A stretch of 64,000 nucleotides of DNA, taken from positions 1-64,000 of the forward strand of contig JODX01000001.1 of the NCBI GenBank assembly GCA_000719105.1, in the 5' to 3' direction. Positions 17,259 through 26,400 of this stretch are shown here, piece by piece (the first letter of the stretch is position 1; each line of letters starts with the position of its first letter). This DNA is from Streptomyces sclerotialus (GTDB lineage Bacteria; Actinomycetota; Actinomycetes; Streptomycetales; Streptomycetaceae). The notes under the pieces are model-generated. The model was not told the origin of the DNA. It saw only the letters and a program-made list of their open reading frames with translations, and did not search any database. The translations under genes were made by a program, and so were the position numbers.

Positions 17259-20078
17259 GTGTCCGTCCTCTCGAAGATCATGCGTGCAGGCGAAGGCAAG
17301 ATCCTGCGCAAGCTGCACCGCATCGCGGACCAGGTCAACTCCATCGAAGAGGACTTCGTCGCCCTCTCCGACGCCGAGCTGCGGGCCCTCACCGATGAGT
17401 ACAAGCAGCGGTACCAGGACGGCGAGAGCCTGGACGACCTGCTGCCCGAGGCGTTCGCCACGGTCCGGGAGGCCGCCAAGCGCGTGCTCGGCCAGCGGCA
17501 CTACGACGTGCAGCTGATGGGCGGCGCCGCCCTGCACCTGGGCTACGTGGCCGAGATGAAGACCGGTGAGGGCAAGACGCTGGTGGGCACGCTGCCCGCG
17601 TACCTGAACGCCCTGTCCGGTGAGGGCGTCCACCTCATCACGGTCAACGACTACCTGGCCGAGCGCGACTCCGAGATGATGGGCCGCGTCCACAAGTTCC
17701 TGGGTCTGAGCGTCGGCTGCATCCTCGCCAACATGACGCCGGCCCAGCGCCGCGAGCAGTACGCCTGCGACATCACGTACGGCACGAACAACGAGTTCGG
17801 CTTCGACTACCTCCGCGACAACATGGCGTGGTCCAAGGACGAGCTCGTCCAGCGCGGCCACAACTTCGCCATCGTCGACGAGGTCGACTCCATCCTCGTC
17901 GACGAGGCCCGTACGCCGCTGATCATCTCCGGCCCGGCGGACCAGGCCACCAAGTGGTACGGCGACTTCGCCAAGCTGGTCAAGCGCCTGAAGCGCGGTG
18001 AGCCGGGCAACCCGCTCAAGGGCGTCGAGGAGACCGGCGACTACGAGGTCGACGAGAAGAAGCGCACGGTCGCCATCCACGAGTCCGGCGTCGCCAAGGT
18101 CGAGGACTGGCTGGGCATCGACAACCTCTACGAGTCGGTGAACACCCCGCTGGTGGGCTACCTGAACAACGCCATCAAGGCCAAGGAGCTCTTCAAGAAG
18201 GACAAGGACTACGTCGTCATCGACGACGAGGTCATGATCGTCGACGAGCACACCGGCCGTATCCTCGCCGGCCGCCGCTACAACGAGGGCATGCACCAGG
18301 CGATCGAGGCGAAGGAAGGGGTGCCGATCAAGGACGAGAACCAGACGCTCGCCACGATCACCCTGCAGAACTTCTTCCGCCTCTACAACAAGCTCTCCGG
18401 CATGACCGGTACGGCGATGACCGAGGCCGCCGAGTTCCACCAGATCTACAAGCTCGGTGTGGTCCCGATCCCGACCAACAAGCCGATGATCCGCAAGGAC
18501 CAGTCGGACCTGATCTACCGCACCGAGGTCGCGAAGTTCGACGCGGTCGTCGACGACATCGCCGAGAAGCACGAGAAGGGCCAGCCGATCCTCGTCGGCA
18601 CCACCTCGGTCGAAAAGTCCGAGTACCTCTCGCAGCAGCTCAGCAAGCGCGGCATTCAGCACGAGGTGCTCAACGCCAAGCAGCACGACCGCGAGGCGAC
18701 GATCGTCGCCCAGGCCGGCCGCAAGGGCGCCGTCACCGTGGCCACCAACATGGCCGGCCGCGGTACCGACATCAAGCTCGGCGGCAACCCCGAGGACCTC
18801 GCCGAGGCGGAGCTGCGCCAGCGCGGCCTCGACCCCGAGGAGCACATCGACGAGTGGACCGCGGCCCTCCCCGCCGCCCTGGAGAAGGCCGAGCAGGCCG
18901 TCAAGGCGGAGAAGGAGGAGGTCGAGGAGCTCGGCGGGCTCTACGTCCTCGGCACCGAGCGGCACGAGTCGCGCCGTATCGACAACCAGCTGCGCGGCCG
19001 CTCCGGCCGCCAGGGCGACCCGGGCGAGTCCCGTTTCTACCTGTCCCTCGGTGACGACCTGATGCGCCTGTTCAAGGCCCAGATGGTCGAGCGCGTGATG
19101 TCCATGGCGAACGTGCCGGACGACGTGCCGATCGAGAACAAGATGGTCACGCGCGCGATCGCATCCGCCCAGTCGCAGGTCGAGCAGCAGAACTTCGAGA
19201 CCCGCAAGAACGTCCTGAAGTACGACGAGGTCCTCAACCGCCAGCGCGAGGTCATCTACGGCGAGCGGCGCCGCGTCCTGGAGGGCGAGGATCTGCGCGA
19301 GCAGATCCTGCACTTCATGGACGACACGATCGACGCGTACATCGCCGCCGAGACCGCCGAGGGCTTCGCCGAGGAATGGGACCTCGACCGGCTGTGGGGT
19401 GCGTTCAAGCAGCTCTACCCGGTGAAGGCCACCGTCGAGGAGCTGGAGGAGGCGGCCGGCGACCGGGCCGGGATCACCGCCGAGTTCATCGCCGAGACCG
19501 TCAAGGACGACATCCACGAGCAGTACGAGGCGCGCGAGGCGCAGCTCGGCTCGGAGATCATGCGTGAGCTGGAGCGCCGCGTCGTCCTGTCCGTCCTGGA
19601 CCGCAAGTGGCGCGAGCACCTCTACGAGATGGACTACCTCCAGGAGGGCATCGGCCTGCGCGCGATGGCGCAGAAGGACCCACTGGTCGAGTACCAGCGC
19701 GAGGGCTTCGACATGTTCTCCGCCATGATGGACGGCATCAAGGAGGAGTCCGTCGGCTACCTGTTCAACCTGGAGGTCCAGGTCGAGCAGCAGGTCGAGG
19801 AGGTCCCCGTCGAGGACGCCAAGCCGACGCCGTCGCTGGAGAAGCAGGACGCGGTGCCGGCCCAGGCGGGCGCCCGCCCGGAGATCCGCGCCAAGGGCCT
19901 GGAGGCCCCGCAGCGCCGGGAGCGGCTGCACTTCTCCGCGCCGACCGTGGACGGCGAGGGCGGCGTGGTCGAGGGCGACCTGGCCACCGACGACGAGCCC
20001 GTCCGTTCCGAGGCCGACGGCCTCACGCGCGCGGAGCGCCGCAAGCAGGCGAAGGGCGGTCGGCGCCGCAAGAAGTGA
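17259..20078 (+). CDS. secA: Preprotein translocase ATPase SecA
   Basis: A 939-residue motor ATPase of the Sec pathway. GTG 17259 is set by AAGGAGA at 17243-17249. NBD1 carries Walker A (MKTGEGKT, about 99-106) and Walker B/DEAD-like [14 protein letters not shown] (about 205); a preprotein cross-linking domain, NBD2 ([34 protein letters not shown]) and helical scaffold/wing domains follow. The C-terminus lacks the SecB/zinc-binding cysteine motif and ends in a Lys/Arg tail, as usual in Actinobacteria. Only one SecA is seen here. A possible -10 element TACGAT lies at 17174-17179. Confidence 0.98.
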   Translation: MSVLSKIMRAGEGKILRKLHRIADQVNSIEEDFVALSDAELRALTDEYKQRYQDGESLDDLLPEAFATVREAAKRVLGQRHYDVQLMGGAALHLGYVAEMKTGEGKTLVGTLPAYLNALSGEGVHLITVNDYLAERDSEMMGRVHKFLGLSVGCILANMTPAQRREQYACDITYGTNNEFGFDYLRDNMAWSKDELVQRGHNFAIVDEVDSILVDEARTPLIISGPADQATKWYGDFAKLVKRLKRGEPGNPLKGVEETGDYEVDEKKRTVAIHESGVAKVEDWLGIDNLYESVNTPLVGYLNNAIKAKELFKKDKDYVVIDDEVMIVDEHTGRILAGRRYNEGMHQAIEAKEGVPIKDENQTLATITLQNFFRLYNKLSGMTGTAMTEAAEFHQIYKLGVVPIPTNKPMIRKDQSDLIYRTEVAKFDAVVDDIAEKHEKGQPILVGTTSVEKSEYLSQQLSKRGIQHEVLNAKQHDREATIVAQAGRKGAVTVATNMAGRGTDIKLGGNPEDLAEAELRQRGLDPEEHIDEWTAALPAALEKAEQAVKAEKEEVEELGGLYVLGTERHESRRIDNQLRGRSGRQGDPGESRFYLSLGDDLMRLFKAQMVERVMSMANVPDDVPIENKMVTRAIASAQSQVEQQNFETRKNVLKYDEVLNRQREVIYGERRRVLEGEDLREQILHFMDDTIDAYIAAETAEGFAEEWDLDRLWGAFKQLYPVKATVEELEEAAGDRAGITAEFIAETVKDDIHEQYEAREAQLGSEIMRELERRVVLSVLDRKWREHLYEMDYLQEGIGLRAMAQKDPLVEYQREGFDMFSAMMDGIKEESVGYLFNLEVQVEQQVEEVPVEDAKPTPSLEKQDAVPAQAGARPEIRAKGLEAPQRRERLHFSAPTVDGEGGVVEGDLATDDEPVRSEADGLTRAERRKQAKGGRRRKK

Positions 20079-20131
20079 CCTCTCGCTCCGCGAGGAACGA
20101 GGAGCGGGCGAAGCGAGGAACAGCCGAGTGA

Positions 20132-20157
20132 GGCCGGGCACCGTCGGGTGCCCGGCC
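20132..20157. terminator. secA terminator
   Basis: A perfect 10-bp stem: GGCCGGGCAC (20132-20141) pairs with GTGCCCGGCC (20148-20157) across a 6-nt loop. It sits between secA and the converging Rv3235-like gene. Confidence 0.82.
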
Positions 20158-20224
20158 CTCGGCGTTCCCGGGCCTCCTCGGCCCCCCGCCGCCGGTTCGC
20201 CGCGGACTGTCCCGGCCCGGCCCC

Positions 20225-20728
20225 TCAGTCGCCGTCCGCGTGCGGCATCCTCGGCCCGCCCAGTTCCACGGCCGTGCAGCGCCAGCGGTTGCCGGGGCCG
20301 TGCTCCAGCCGGAAGGCCATGGCGCGGAGCCGGTCACCGGCGCCGATGCGGGCGAAGGCCTCCAGGGCCCCGGGACGGGGTTCGCAGTAGCCGATGTCGC
20401 GGACGACGGGGCGGGTGCCGCGGGTGGTGCGCAGGGGGCCGCGTTCGGCGAGCCGGGCCAGATCGTCGTAGGCGCGGCCCGCGGTGTGCCGCAGCATGCT
20501 GTGCACCGGACGCTGCCCGCTCAGTACGGCGAGCAGCAGTTCGGCGAAGTGGTCGGTGGGGCGGGGCTGGGGGACGGCGGTGCGGAGCGGGAGGCTCCCG
20601 CCCGGGCGGGGCGGCGGGCCGCCGGGGCGGCGGGTGTCCTGGCGGCCGGGTGGGCGGGTGCCGGAGTCGCCGGGCTTGCGCCCGGGCCCGGGCCTGGCCG
20701 GCCTCGTCCTGGTCATGACCTTGTTCAT
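20225..20728 (-). CDS. Rv3235 family protein
   Basis: A 167-residue protein. Residues 1-55 are Arg/Pro/Gly-rich and disordered-looking. The conserved part (about 58-160) carries HFAELLLAVLSGQRPVHSMLRHT and a beta-rich tail with Trp/Arg residues. Proteins of this family sit next to secA in many actinobacteria (Rv3235 in mycobacteria is the namesake); their function is unknown. No signal peptide or membrane segment is visible. The assignment rests on the ribosome-associated-like motif and the neighbourhood. Confidence 0.85.
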   Translation of the reverse strand: MNKVMTRTRPARPGPGRKPGDSGTRPPGRQDTRRPGGPPPRPGGSLPLRTAVPQPRPTDHFAELLLAVLSGQRPVHSMLRHTAGRAYDDLARLAERGPLRTTRGTRPVVRDIGYCEPRPGALEAFARIGAGDRLRAMAFRLEHGPGNRWRCTAVELGGPRMPHADGD

Positions 20729-21069
20729 GGAGATCCCCCGTGGTGTGAGAACCGTGGTGTGAGGCGGTGGTCGGTGCCGCCGGTCGATACCAGCCGGTAA
20801 CTTCCGGCTGGAGACCTTCTACGGGGCCCGGAGAGGCGGTCGCAAGGGAACCGGCCACGCGCCGGAACGGCCGGGAAGAAGCACCCATCAGGGTGATGCG
20901 TGGGAGCGGAATGCCCGGCGTCACCGGGGTGTACCGGGTGAACCGAGGGCTGGCGGGTGGACGCCGCGGCGAGTGCGGCCGGGGACCCGATGGGGGACCC
21001 CCGCACGTATCCTGAGGTGACTCGCCGGAGGCTTCCGGTGGCCCTGCCCGACTACGAAAGCGACTCGCC
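20729..21069. other. Divergent intergenic region (341 nt)
   Basis: It holds the start-side sequence of the Rv3235-like gene and of the DUF6912 gene. I see only short GC-rich repeats such as CACCGGGGTG and TACCGGGTGAA around 20921-20943, and no supported gene, promoter or operator. Confidence 0.35.
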
Positions 21070-21585
21070 ATGCGCGTCTACGTCCCTCTGACCCTCCCCG
21101 GTCTCGCCGAGGCGTACAAGACCGGTGAGTTGGGAGGAGGGCCGTTCACCGCGTACGCCGTGACGCCGGCGCTGCGCGAGTGGTACCTGTCCGACGACAT
21201 CGAGGAGCTGGAGTACGCCGCGCTCAGCCGCGCCGCCCTCGCCTCCCTACGGCTCCTCGCGGTGGATCCCGCAGCCGCCCGGCGGCGGGTCGTCGTGGCC
21301 GTGGACGTCCCCGACGGCGCGGCCGTGGCCGACCCCGACCGCGGACTCGACCCCGCCGCGCTCGGCGAGGTCCGGGTGTCCGGCCCCGTACCGCTGGCCA
21401 AGGCCGCCGCCGTGCACGTCGACGCGGACGACGCCGAGACCGACGTCTCGGCGGCCGCGGCGGCGCTGGGCGCGGCGGACCAGGGCGACGACGACGCCCA
21501 GTTCACCGTGGACGGTGCCGAGGACCACGAGCTGCTCTGGTACGCGACGCAGGAGATCCCCAACCTGGTGGGGTCGGCGGACTGA
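21070..21585 (+). CDS. DUF6912 family protein
   Basis: A 171-residue soluble acidic protein beginning MRVYVPLTLPGL, a signature of the actinobacterial DUF6912 family. Residues 1-45 carry conserved segments (FTAYAVTPALREWYLSDDIEELEYAAL), followed by an Ala/Asp-rich middle and a conserved C-terminal WYATQEIPNLV. No catalytic motif, signal peptide or membrane segment can be seen. It lies 67 nt upstream of the HAD gene on the same strand and may be co-transcribed with it. The function is not known. Confidence 0.85.
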   Translation: MRVYVPLTLPGLAEAYKTGELGGGPFTAYAVTPALREWYLSDDIEELEYAALSRAALASLRLLAVDPAAARRRVVVAVDVPDGAAVADPDRGLDPAALGEVRVSGPVPLAKAAAVHVDADDAETDVSAAAAALGAADQGDDDAQFTVDGAEDHELLWYATQEIPNLVGSAD

Positions 21586-21652
21586 ACGGCACCGCGTGAC
21601 CGTGCGTAGCCGGTCACGGTGCGTTGTCAGTGGCTGCGGGTACGTTCTCGGC

Positions 21653-22318
21653 ATGAGGAAGCACGGAAGCGCGCACATCGTCTGGGACTGGAACGGGACC
21701 CTGTTCCACGACAACGACGCGATCATCGGGGCGACGAACGCGGCCTTCGCCGAGCTGGGTATGGAGCCCATCACGCTGGAGCGGTACCGGGCGCTGTACT
21801 GCGTGCCGGTGCCGAAGTTCTACGAGCGGCTGCTCGGCCGGCTGCCGACGGACGACGAGTGGCTGGTCATGGACGAGACCTTCCACCGGTACTACACGCA
21901 GCACCGGACGGCGTGCGGGCTCACTGCGGGCGTGGAGGCGCTGCTCGCGGACTGGGGCTCGGCCGGGCGCAGCCAGTCCATCCTCAGCATGTACGGGCAC
22001 GAGGAACTGGTCCCGTTGGTACGGGGCTTCGGGATCGAGCCGCACTTCATACGCGTCGAAGGGCGGACCGGCCCGTCCGGCGGCAGCAAGGCCGAGCACA
22101 TGGTGCGGCACCTGGCCGCGCTGGCCGGGCTGGAGCCCTCGCGTGTGGTGGTGATCGGGGACGCGGCCGACGACGCGGTCGCGGCGCGGCACGCCGGTGC
22201 GCAGGCGGTGCTCTACACCGGGGGATCCCACAGCCGCAGCAGTCTGGAGGGCGTGGGCGCACCCGTGGTGGACACCCTGGAGGAAGCGGTGGTGGAGGCC
22301 GAGCGGCTGGTGGCGTAG
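21653..22318 (+). CDS. HAD superfamily hydrolase
   Basis: A 221-residue HAD-type phosphatase-like protein. Motif I is WDWNGTLFHD: the nucleophile Asp is present, but the usual second Asp of DxDxT is Asn. Motif II Ser lies in SILSMYGH, motif III Lys in GGSKAEH, and motif IV is VVVIGDAADDAVAA. The cap is a C1-type helical insert after residue 18. Loss of the second aspartate, usually the general acid/base, makes a plain phosphomonoesterase role uncertain, although similar DWNGT proteins occur in the superfamily. It converges on the PfpI gene with 27 nt between. Confidence 0.88.
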   Translation: MRKHGSAHIVWDWNGTLFHDNDAIIGATNAAFAELGMEPITLERYRALYCVPVPKFYERLLGRLPTDDEWLVMDETFHRYYTQHRTACGLTAGVEALLADWGSAGRSQSILSMYGHEELVPLVRGFGIEPHFIRVEGRTGPSGGSKAEHMVRHLAALAGLEPSRVVVIGDAADDAVAARHAGAQAVLYTGGSHSRSSLEGVGAPVVDTLEEAVVEAERLVA

Positions 22319-22345
22319 GTGTGCGCCGAGAGCCGCGGCACCGGA

Positions 22346-22912
22346 TCACGTCACGGGTGCCTTGGCGCGCAGCACCGTGAGGAACTCCCGCATCCAGCGG
22401 GAGTGGTCGGGCCAGCAGCGGGACGAGACGAGCATGCCGTCGACGACCGTCTCGGCGTCCTGGAAGGTGGCGCCGGCGGCCTGCATGTCCAGCTCCAGCG
22501 CCGGGTACGCCGTGACGCGGCGGCCGCGGAGGGCGCCGACGGCGGCGGTCAGCAGCGGGCCGTGGCAGATCTGGGCCACCGGCCTGTCCGTGTCGAAGAA
22601 GGACTTCAGGATCTTGCGGAGTTCGGGGTCGTTGCGGAGGTACTCCGGGGCGCGGCCGCCGGGGATGACGAGGGCGGCGTACTGGCCCGGGTCGACCTCC
22701 GCGAAGGCGAGGTCGGCGGGCCAGGTGTAGCCGGGCTTCTCGGTGTACGTGTCGAAGCCGGGTTCGAAGTCGTGGACGACGAGCCGGAGCTTCTTGCGGG
22801 CGGGGGCCGCGATGTGGACGTCGTACCCCTCCTCGCGCAGGCGCTGGAAGGGGTACAGGACCTCCAGCGACTCCGCCGCGTCGCCGGTGACGATCAGAAT
22901 TTTGGCTGACAT
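22346..22912 (-). CDS. DJ-1/PfpI family protein
   Basis: A 188-residue protein of the DJ-1/PfpI (class I glutamine amidotransferase-like) superfamily. The nucleophile-elbow cysteine is in VAQICHGPLLTAA, and the conserved Glu at the start of the fold is in DAAESLEVLYPFQ. Family members include proteases, chaperones and deglycase-like enzymes; the subtype cannot be told from sequence alone. A single domain of normal length with no signal peptide. Confidence 0.9.
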   Translation of the reverse strand: MSAKILIVTGDAAESLEVLYPFQRLREEGYDVHIAAPARKKLRLVVHDFEPGFDTYTEKPGYTWPADLAFAEVDPGQYAALVIPGGRAPEYLRNDPELRKILKSFFDTDRPVAQICHGPLLTAAVGALRGRRVTAYPALELDMQAAGATFQDAETVVDGMLVSSRCWPDHSRWMREFLTVLRAKAPVT

Positions 22913-23136
22913 GTCGCTGTGCTCCCCTCGACGTGGTGTGCGCGCCGCTGCCGGGCGTCATGGGCAACGTGCCTCCGGGGGGAGGGCTTGCCAAGGGGGC
23001 CCGCAGGCACGCGACGGCATGGGGTGTCACTCCATGTCACCCGTTTGTCCCTGTGCGGAACGTCAAAGTTCGACCCCCGGTTTTGTACACATACGGCTCA
23101 TGACGGGGGGCCCGTCCGGAGCGATAGCCTTGTGAG

Positions 23137-23340
23137 GTGATCAGCGCGATATTCCGCGGGGACCTCGTCGTCCCTGCCCAGCGCCCGGAGAGCACGGCCG
23201 ACGGCCGCGTCCGGGCGGCGGTCGCTGATCCGTGCGGGCGGGAGGGGGCCGGAAGGGCCGCCGGGGCGCCGGAAGCGCCCGGGGACGGTTCTCCCGAGAG
23301 CAGCGTCACACCTTTCAGGGACGCCGAAAATGGCCGATAA
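23137..23340 (+). CDS. Possible leaderless small protein upstream of the glutamate dehydrogenase
   Basis: A 67-codon frame from GTG 23137 within a 562-nt gap. Its codons are strongly GC3-biased, especially the first 30. A possible -10 hexamer TAGCCT (23125-23130), about 7 nt before the GTG, with TGACGG 18 nt upstream, would give a leaderless mRNA. No family is recognised and the product is Arg/Ala/Pro-rich. It could be a leader peptide, a small regulator or a chance frame. The rest of 22913-23474 contains only AT-richer promoter-like sequence before the dehydrogenase. Confidence 0.28.
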   Translation: MISAIFRGDLVVPAQRPESTADGRVRAAVADPCGREGAGRAAGAPEAPGDGSPESSVTPFRDAENGR

Positions 23341-23474
23341 CCCCTCGCCCGTCTCACCCTGCGGCATAGCGTCGATACAGACCGGACACCCCGCGTCACG
23401 GCGTCGCGTCGGAGGGCAGGAGACCGTTTTTCCTTCAACGTCACGCAACGGCGCGCGACAGGAGCCAGAGGACA

Positions 23475-26400
23475 ATGCAGACCAAGCTGGACGAAGCCAA
23501 GGCCGAGCTGCTCGATCGGGCCGCCCGGGTAGCTGAGAACAGTCCGGTCGGGGGGCACCTACCGACCGGGACGACAGGCGAGGGCGGGCCCGACCGGGAC
23601 GCCGTGCTCGCCTTCCTCCAGCGCTACTACCTGCACACCGCCCCGGAGGACCTCACCGGCCGCGACCCGGTCGACATCCTCGGAGCCGCCTTCTCGCACT
23701 ACCGGCTGGCCGAGACGCGCCCCCAGGGCACGGCCAGTGTGCGGGTGCACACCCCGACCGTCGAGGAGAACGGCTGGACCTGCAGCCACTCCGTCGTCGA
23801 GGTCGTGACGGACGACATGCCGTTCCTCGTCGACTCCGTCACCAACGAGCTGTCCCGCCAGGGCCGCGGCATCCACGTCGTCATCCACCCGCAGATCGTC
23901 GTCCGGCGCGACGTCACCGGAAGACTGGTCGAGCTCTGCACCGACACCCCGGCCTCCGGCGCACTGCCGCACGACGCCCACGTCGAGTCCTGGATCCACG
24001 TCGAGATCGACCGTGAGACCGACCGCGAGGACCTGAAGCAGATCACCGCCGATCTGCTGCGGGTGCTGTCCGACGTGCGCGAGGCCGTCGAGGACTGGGA
24101 GAAGATGCGCGACGCGGCGGTCCGTATCGCCGACGAACTCCCCGTCGAACCCGTCGCGGACGACCTGCGCAAGGAGGAGATCGAGGAGGCCCGCGAGCTG
24201 CTGCGCTGGCTGGCGGAGGACCACTTCACCTTCCTCGGGTTCCGGGAGTACCGGCTGCGGGACGACGACTCCCTCGCCGCCGTCGCCGGTACCGGGCTCG
24301 GCATCCTGCGCGCCGACCCCAAGCACCACGGCGAGGACGACCACCCCGTCAGCCCGTCCTTCGAGCGCCTCCCGGCCGACGCCCGCGCCAAGGCCCGCGA
24401 GCACCGGCTGCTCGTGCTCACCAAGGCCAACAGCCGCGCCACCGTGCACCGGCCGAGCTACCTCGACTACGTGGGCGTGAAGAAGTTCGACGCCGAGGGG
24501 AACGTGATCGGGGAGCGGCGGTTCCTCGGCCTGTTCTCGTCCGCCGCGTACACCGAGTCCGTGCGGCGGGTGCCCGTCGTCCGCCGCAAGGTCGAGGAGG
24601 TGCTCCGGCGCGCCGGGTTCTCGCCCAACAGCCACGACGGGCGCGACCTGCTGCAGATCCTGGAGACGTACCCGCGCGACGAGCTCTTCCAGACGCCCGT
24701 CGAGGAACTGCTCTCCACCGTCACCTCCGTGCTCTACCTCCAGGAGCGGCGCCGGCTCCGGCTCTACCTGCGCCAGGACGAGTACGGGCGCTACTACTCC
24801 GCCCTCGTCTACCTGCCGCGCGACCGGTACACCACGGCGGTCCGGCTGCGCATCATCGAGATCCTCAAGGAGGAGCTCGGCGGCATCAGCGTCGACTTCA
24901 CGGCCTGGAACACCGAGTCGGTGCTCTCCCGGCTGCACTTCGTGGTCCGCGTCCCGCAGGGCACCGAGCTGCCCCACCTCAGCGATGCCGACAAGGAGCG
25001 CATCGAGACGCGGCTGGTGGAGGCCACCCGCTCCTGGGCGGACGGCTTCGGCGAGGCGCTGAACGCCGAGTTCGGCGAGGAGCGCGCGGCCGAGCTGCTG
25101 CGCCGGTACGGCAGTGCCTTCACCGAGGGCTACAAGGCCGACCACTCCCCGCGCTCGGCCGTCGCCGACCTGGTCCGCCTCGAGGAGCTCACCGCGGAGG
25201 ACGGCGGCGACTTCGCGCTCAGCCTGTACGAGCCCGTGGGGGCGGGCCCCGGCGAGCGCCGCTTCAAGATCTACCGCAAGGGCGGCTCCGTCTCCCTCTC
25301 CGCGGTCCTGCCCGTGCTCAGCCGGCTCGGTGTCGAGGTCGTCGACGAGCGGCCGTACGAGCTGCGCTGCGCGGACCGTACGACCGCCTGGATCTACGAC
25401 TTCGGGCTGCGGATGCCCAAGTCGGAGAACGGCAACGGCGACGCCCTGGGCGACAACGGGCGCGAGCGCTTCCAGGAGGCGTTCGCGGCCACCTGGACCG
25501 GTCAGGCGGAGAACGACGGGTTCAACGCGCTGGTGCTGAGCGCCGGGCTGACCTGGCGGCAGGCCATGGTGCTGCGCGCGTACGCGAAGTACCTGCGGCA
25601 GGCGGGCTCCACCTTCAGCCAGGACTACATGGAGGACACCCTCCGGCACAACGTCCACACCACCCGCCTGCTCGTGTCACTGTTCGAGGCGCGGATGTCG
25701 CCGGACCGGCAGAAGGCCGGCCACGAGCTCGTCGACGCGCTGCTGGAGGAGCTGGACAGCGCCCTCGACCAGGTGGCGAGCCTCGACGAGGACCGGATCC
25801 TGCGGTCCTTCCTGACCGTCGTCAAGGCCACCCTGCGGACGAACTTCTTCCAGGAGGCGCTCGGCGGCAGGCCGCACGAGTACGTGTCCATGAAGTTCGA
25901 CCCGCAGGCCATCCCGGACCTCCCGGCGCCGCGCCCGGCGTACGAGATCTGGGTGTACTCGCCCCGCGTGGAGGGCGTGCACCTCAGGTTCGGCAAGGTC
26001 GCGCGCGGCGGTCTGCGCTGGTCCGACCGGCGCGAGGACTTCCGCACCGAGATCCTCGGCCTGGTCAAGGCGCAGATGGTGAAGAACACCGTCATCGTGC
26101 CGGTGGGCGCGAAGGGCGGCTTCGTCGCCAAGCAGCTGCCCGACCCGTCGGTGGACCGGGACGCCTGGCTGGCCGAGGGCGTCGCCAGCTACCGGACCTT
26201 CATCTCGGCGCTGCTCGACATCACCGACAACATGGTGGCCGGCGAGGTCGTGCCGCCCGCCGACGTCGTCCGGCACGACGAGGACGACACCTACCTGGTG
26301 GTCGCGGCAGACAAGGGCACGGCGACGTTCTCCGACATCGCCAACGAGGTCGCGCAGAGCTACAACTTCTGGCTCGGCGACGCCTTCGCCTCCGGCGGCT

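Noticed and set aside
16755..20141. A minus-strand open frame of about 1,130 codons opposite secA
   Set aside because: Leu/Val/Asp/Gly-rich antisense translation typical of the reverse complement of GC3-biased codons.
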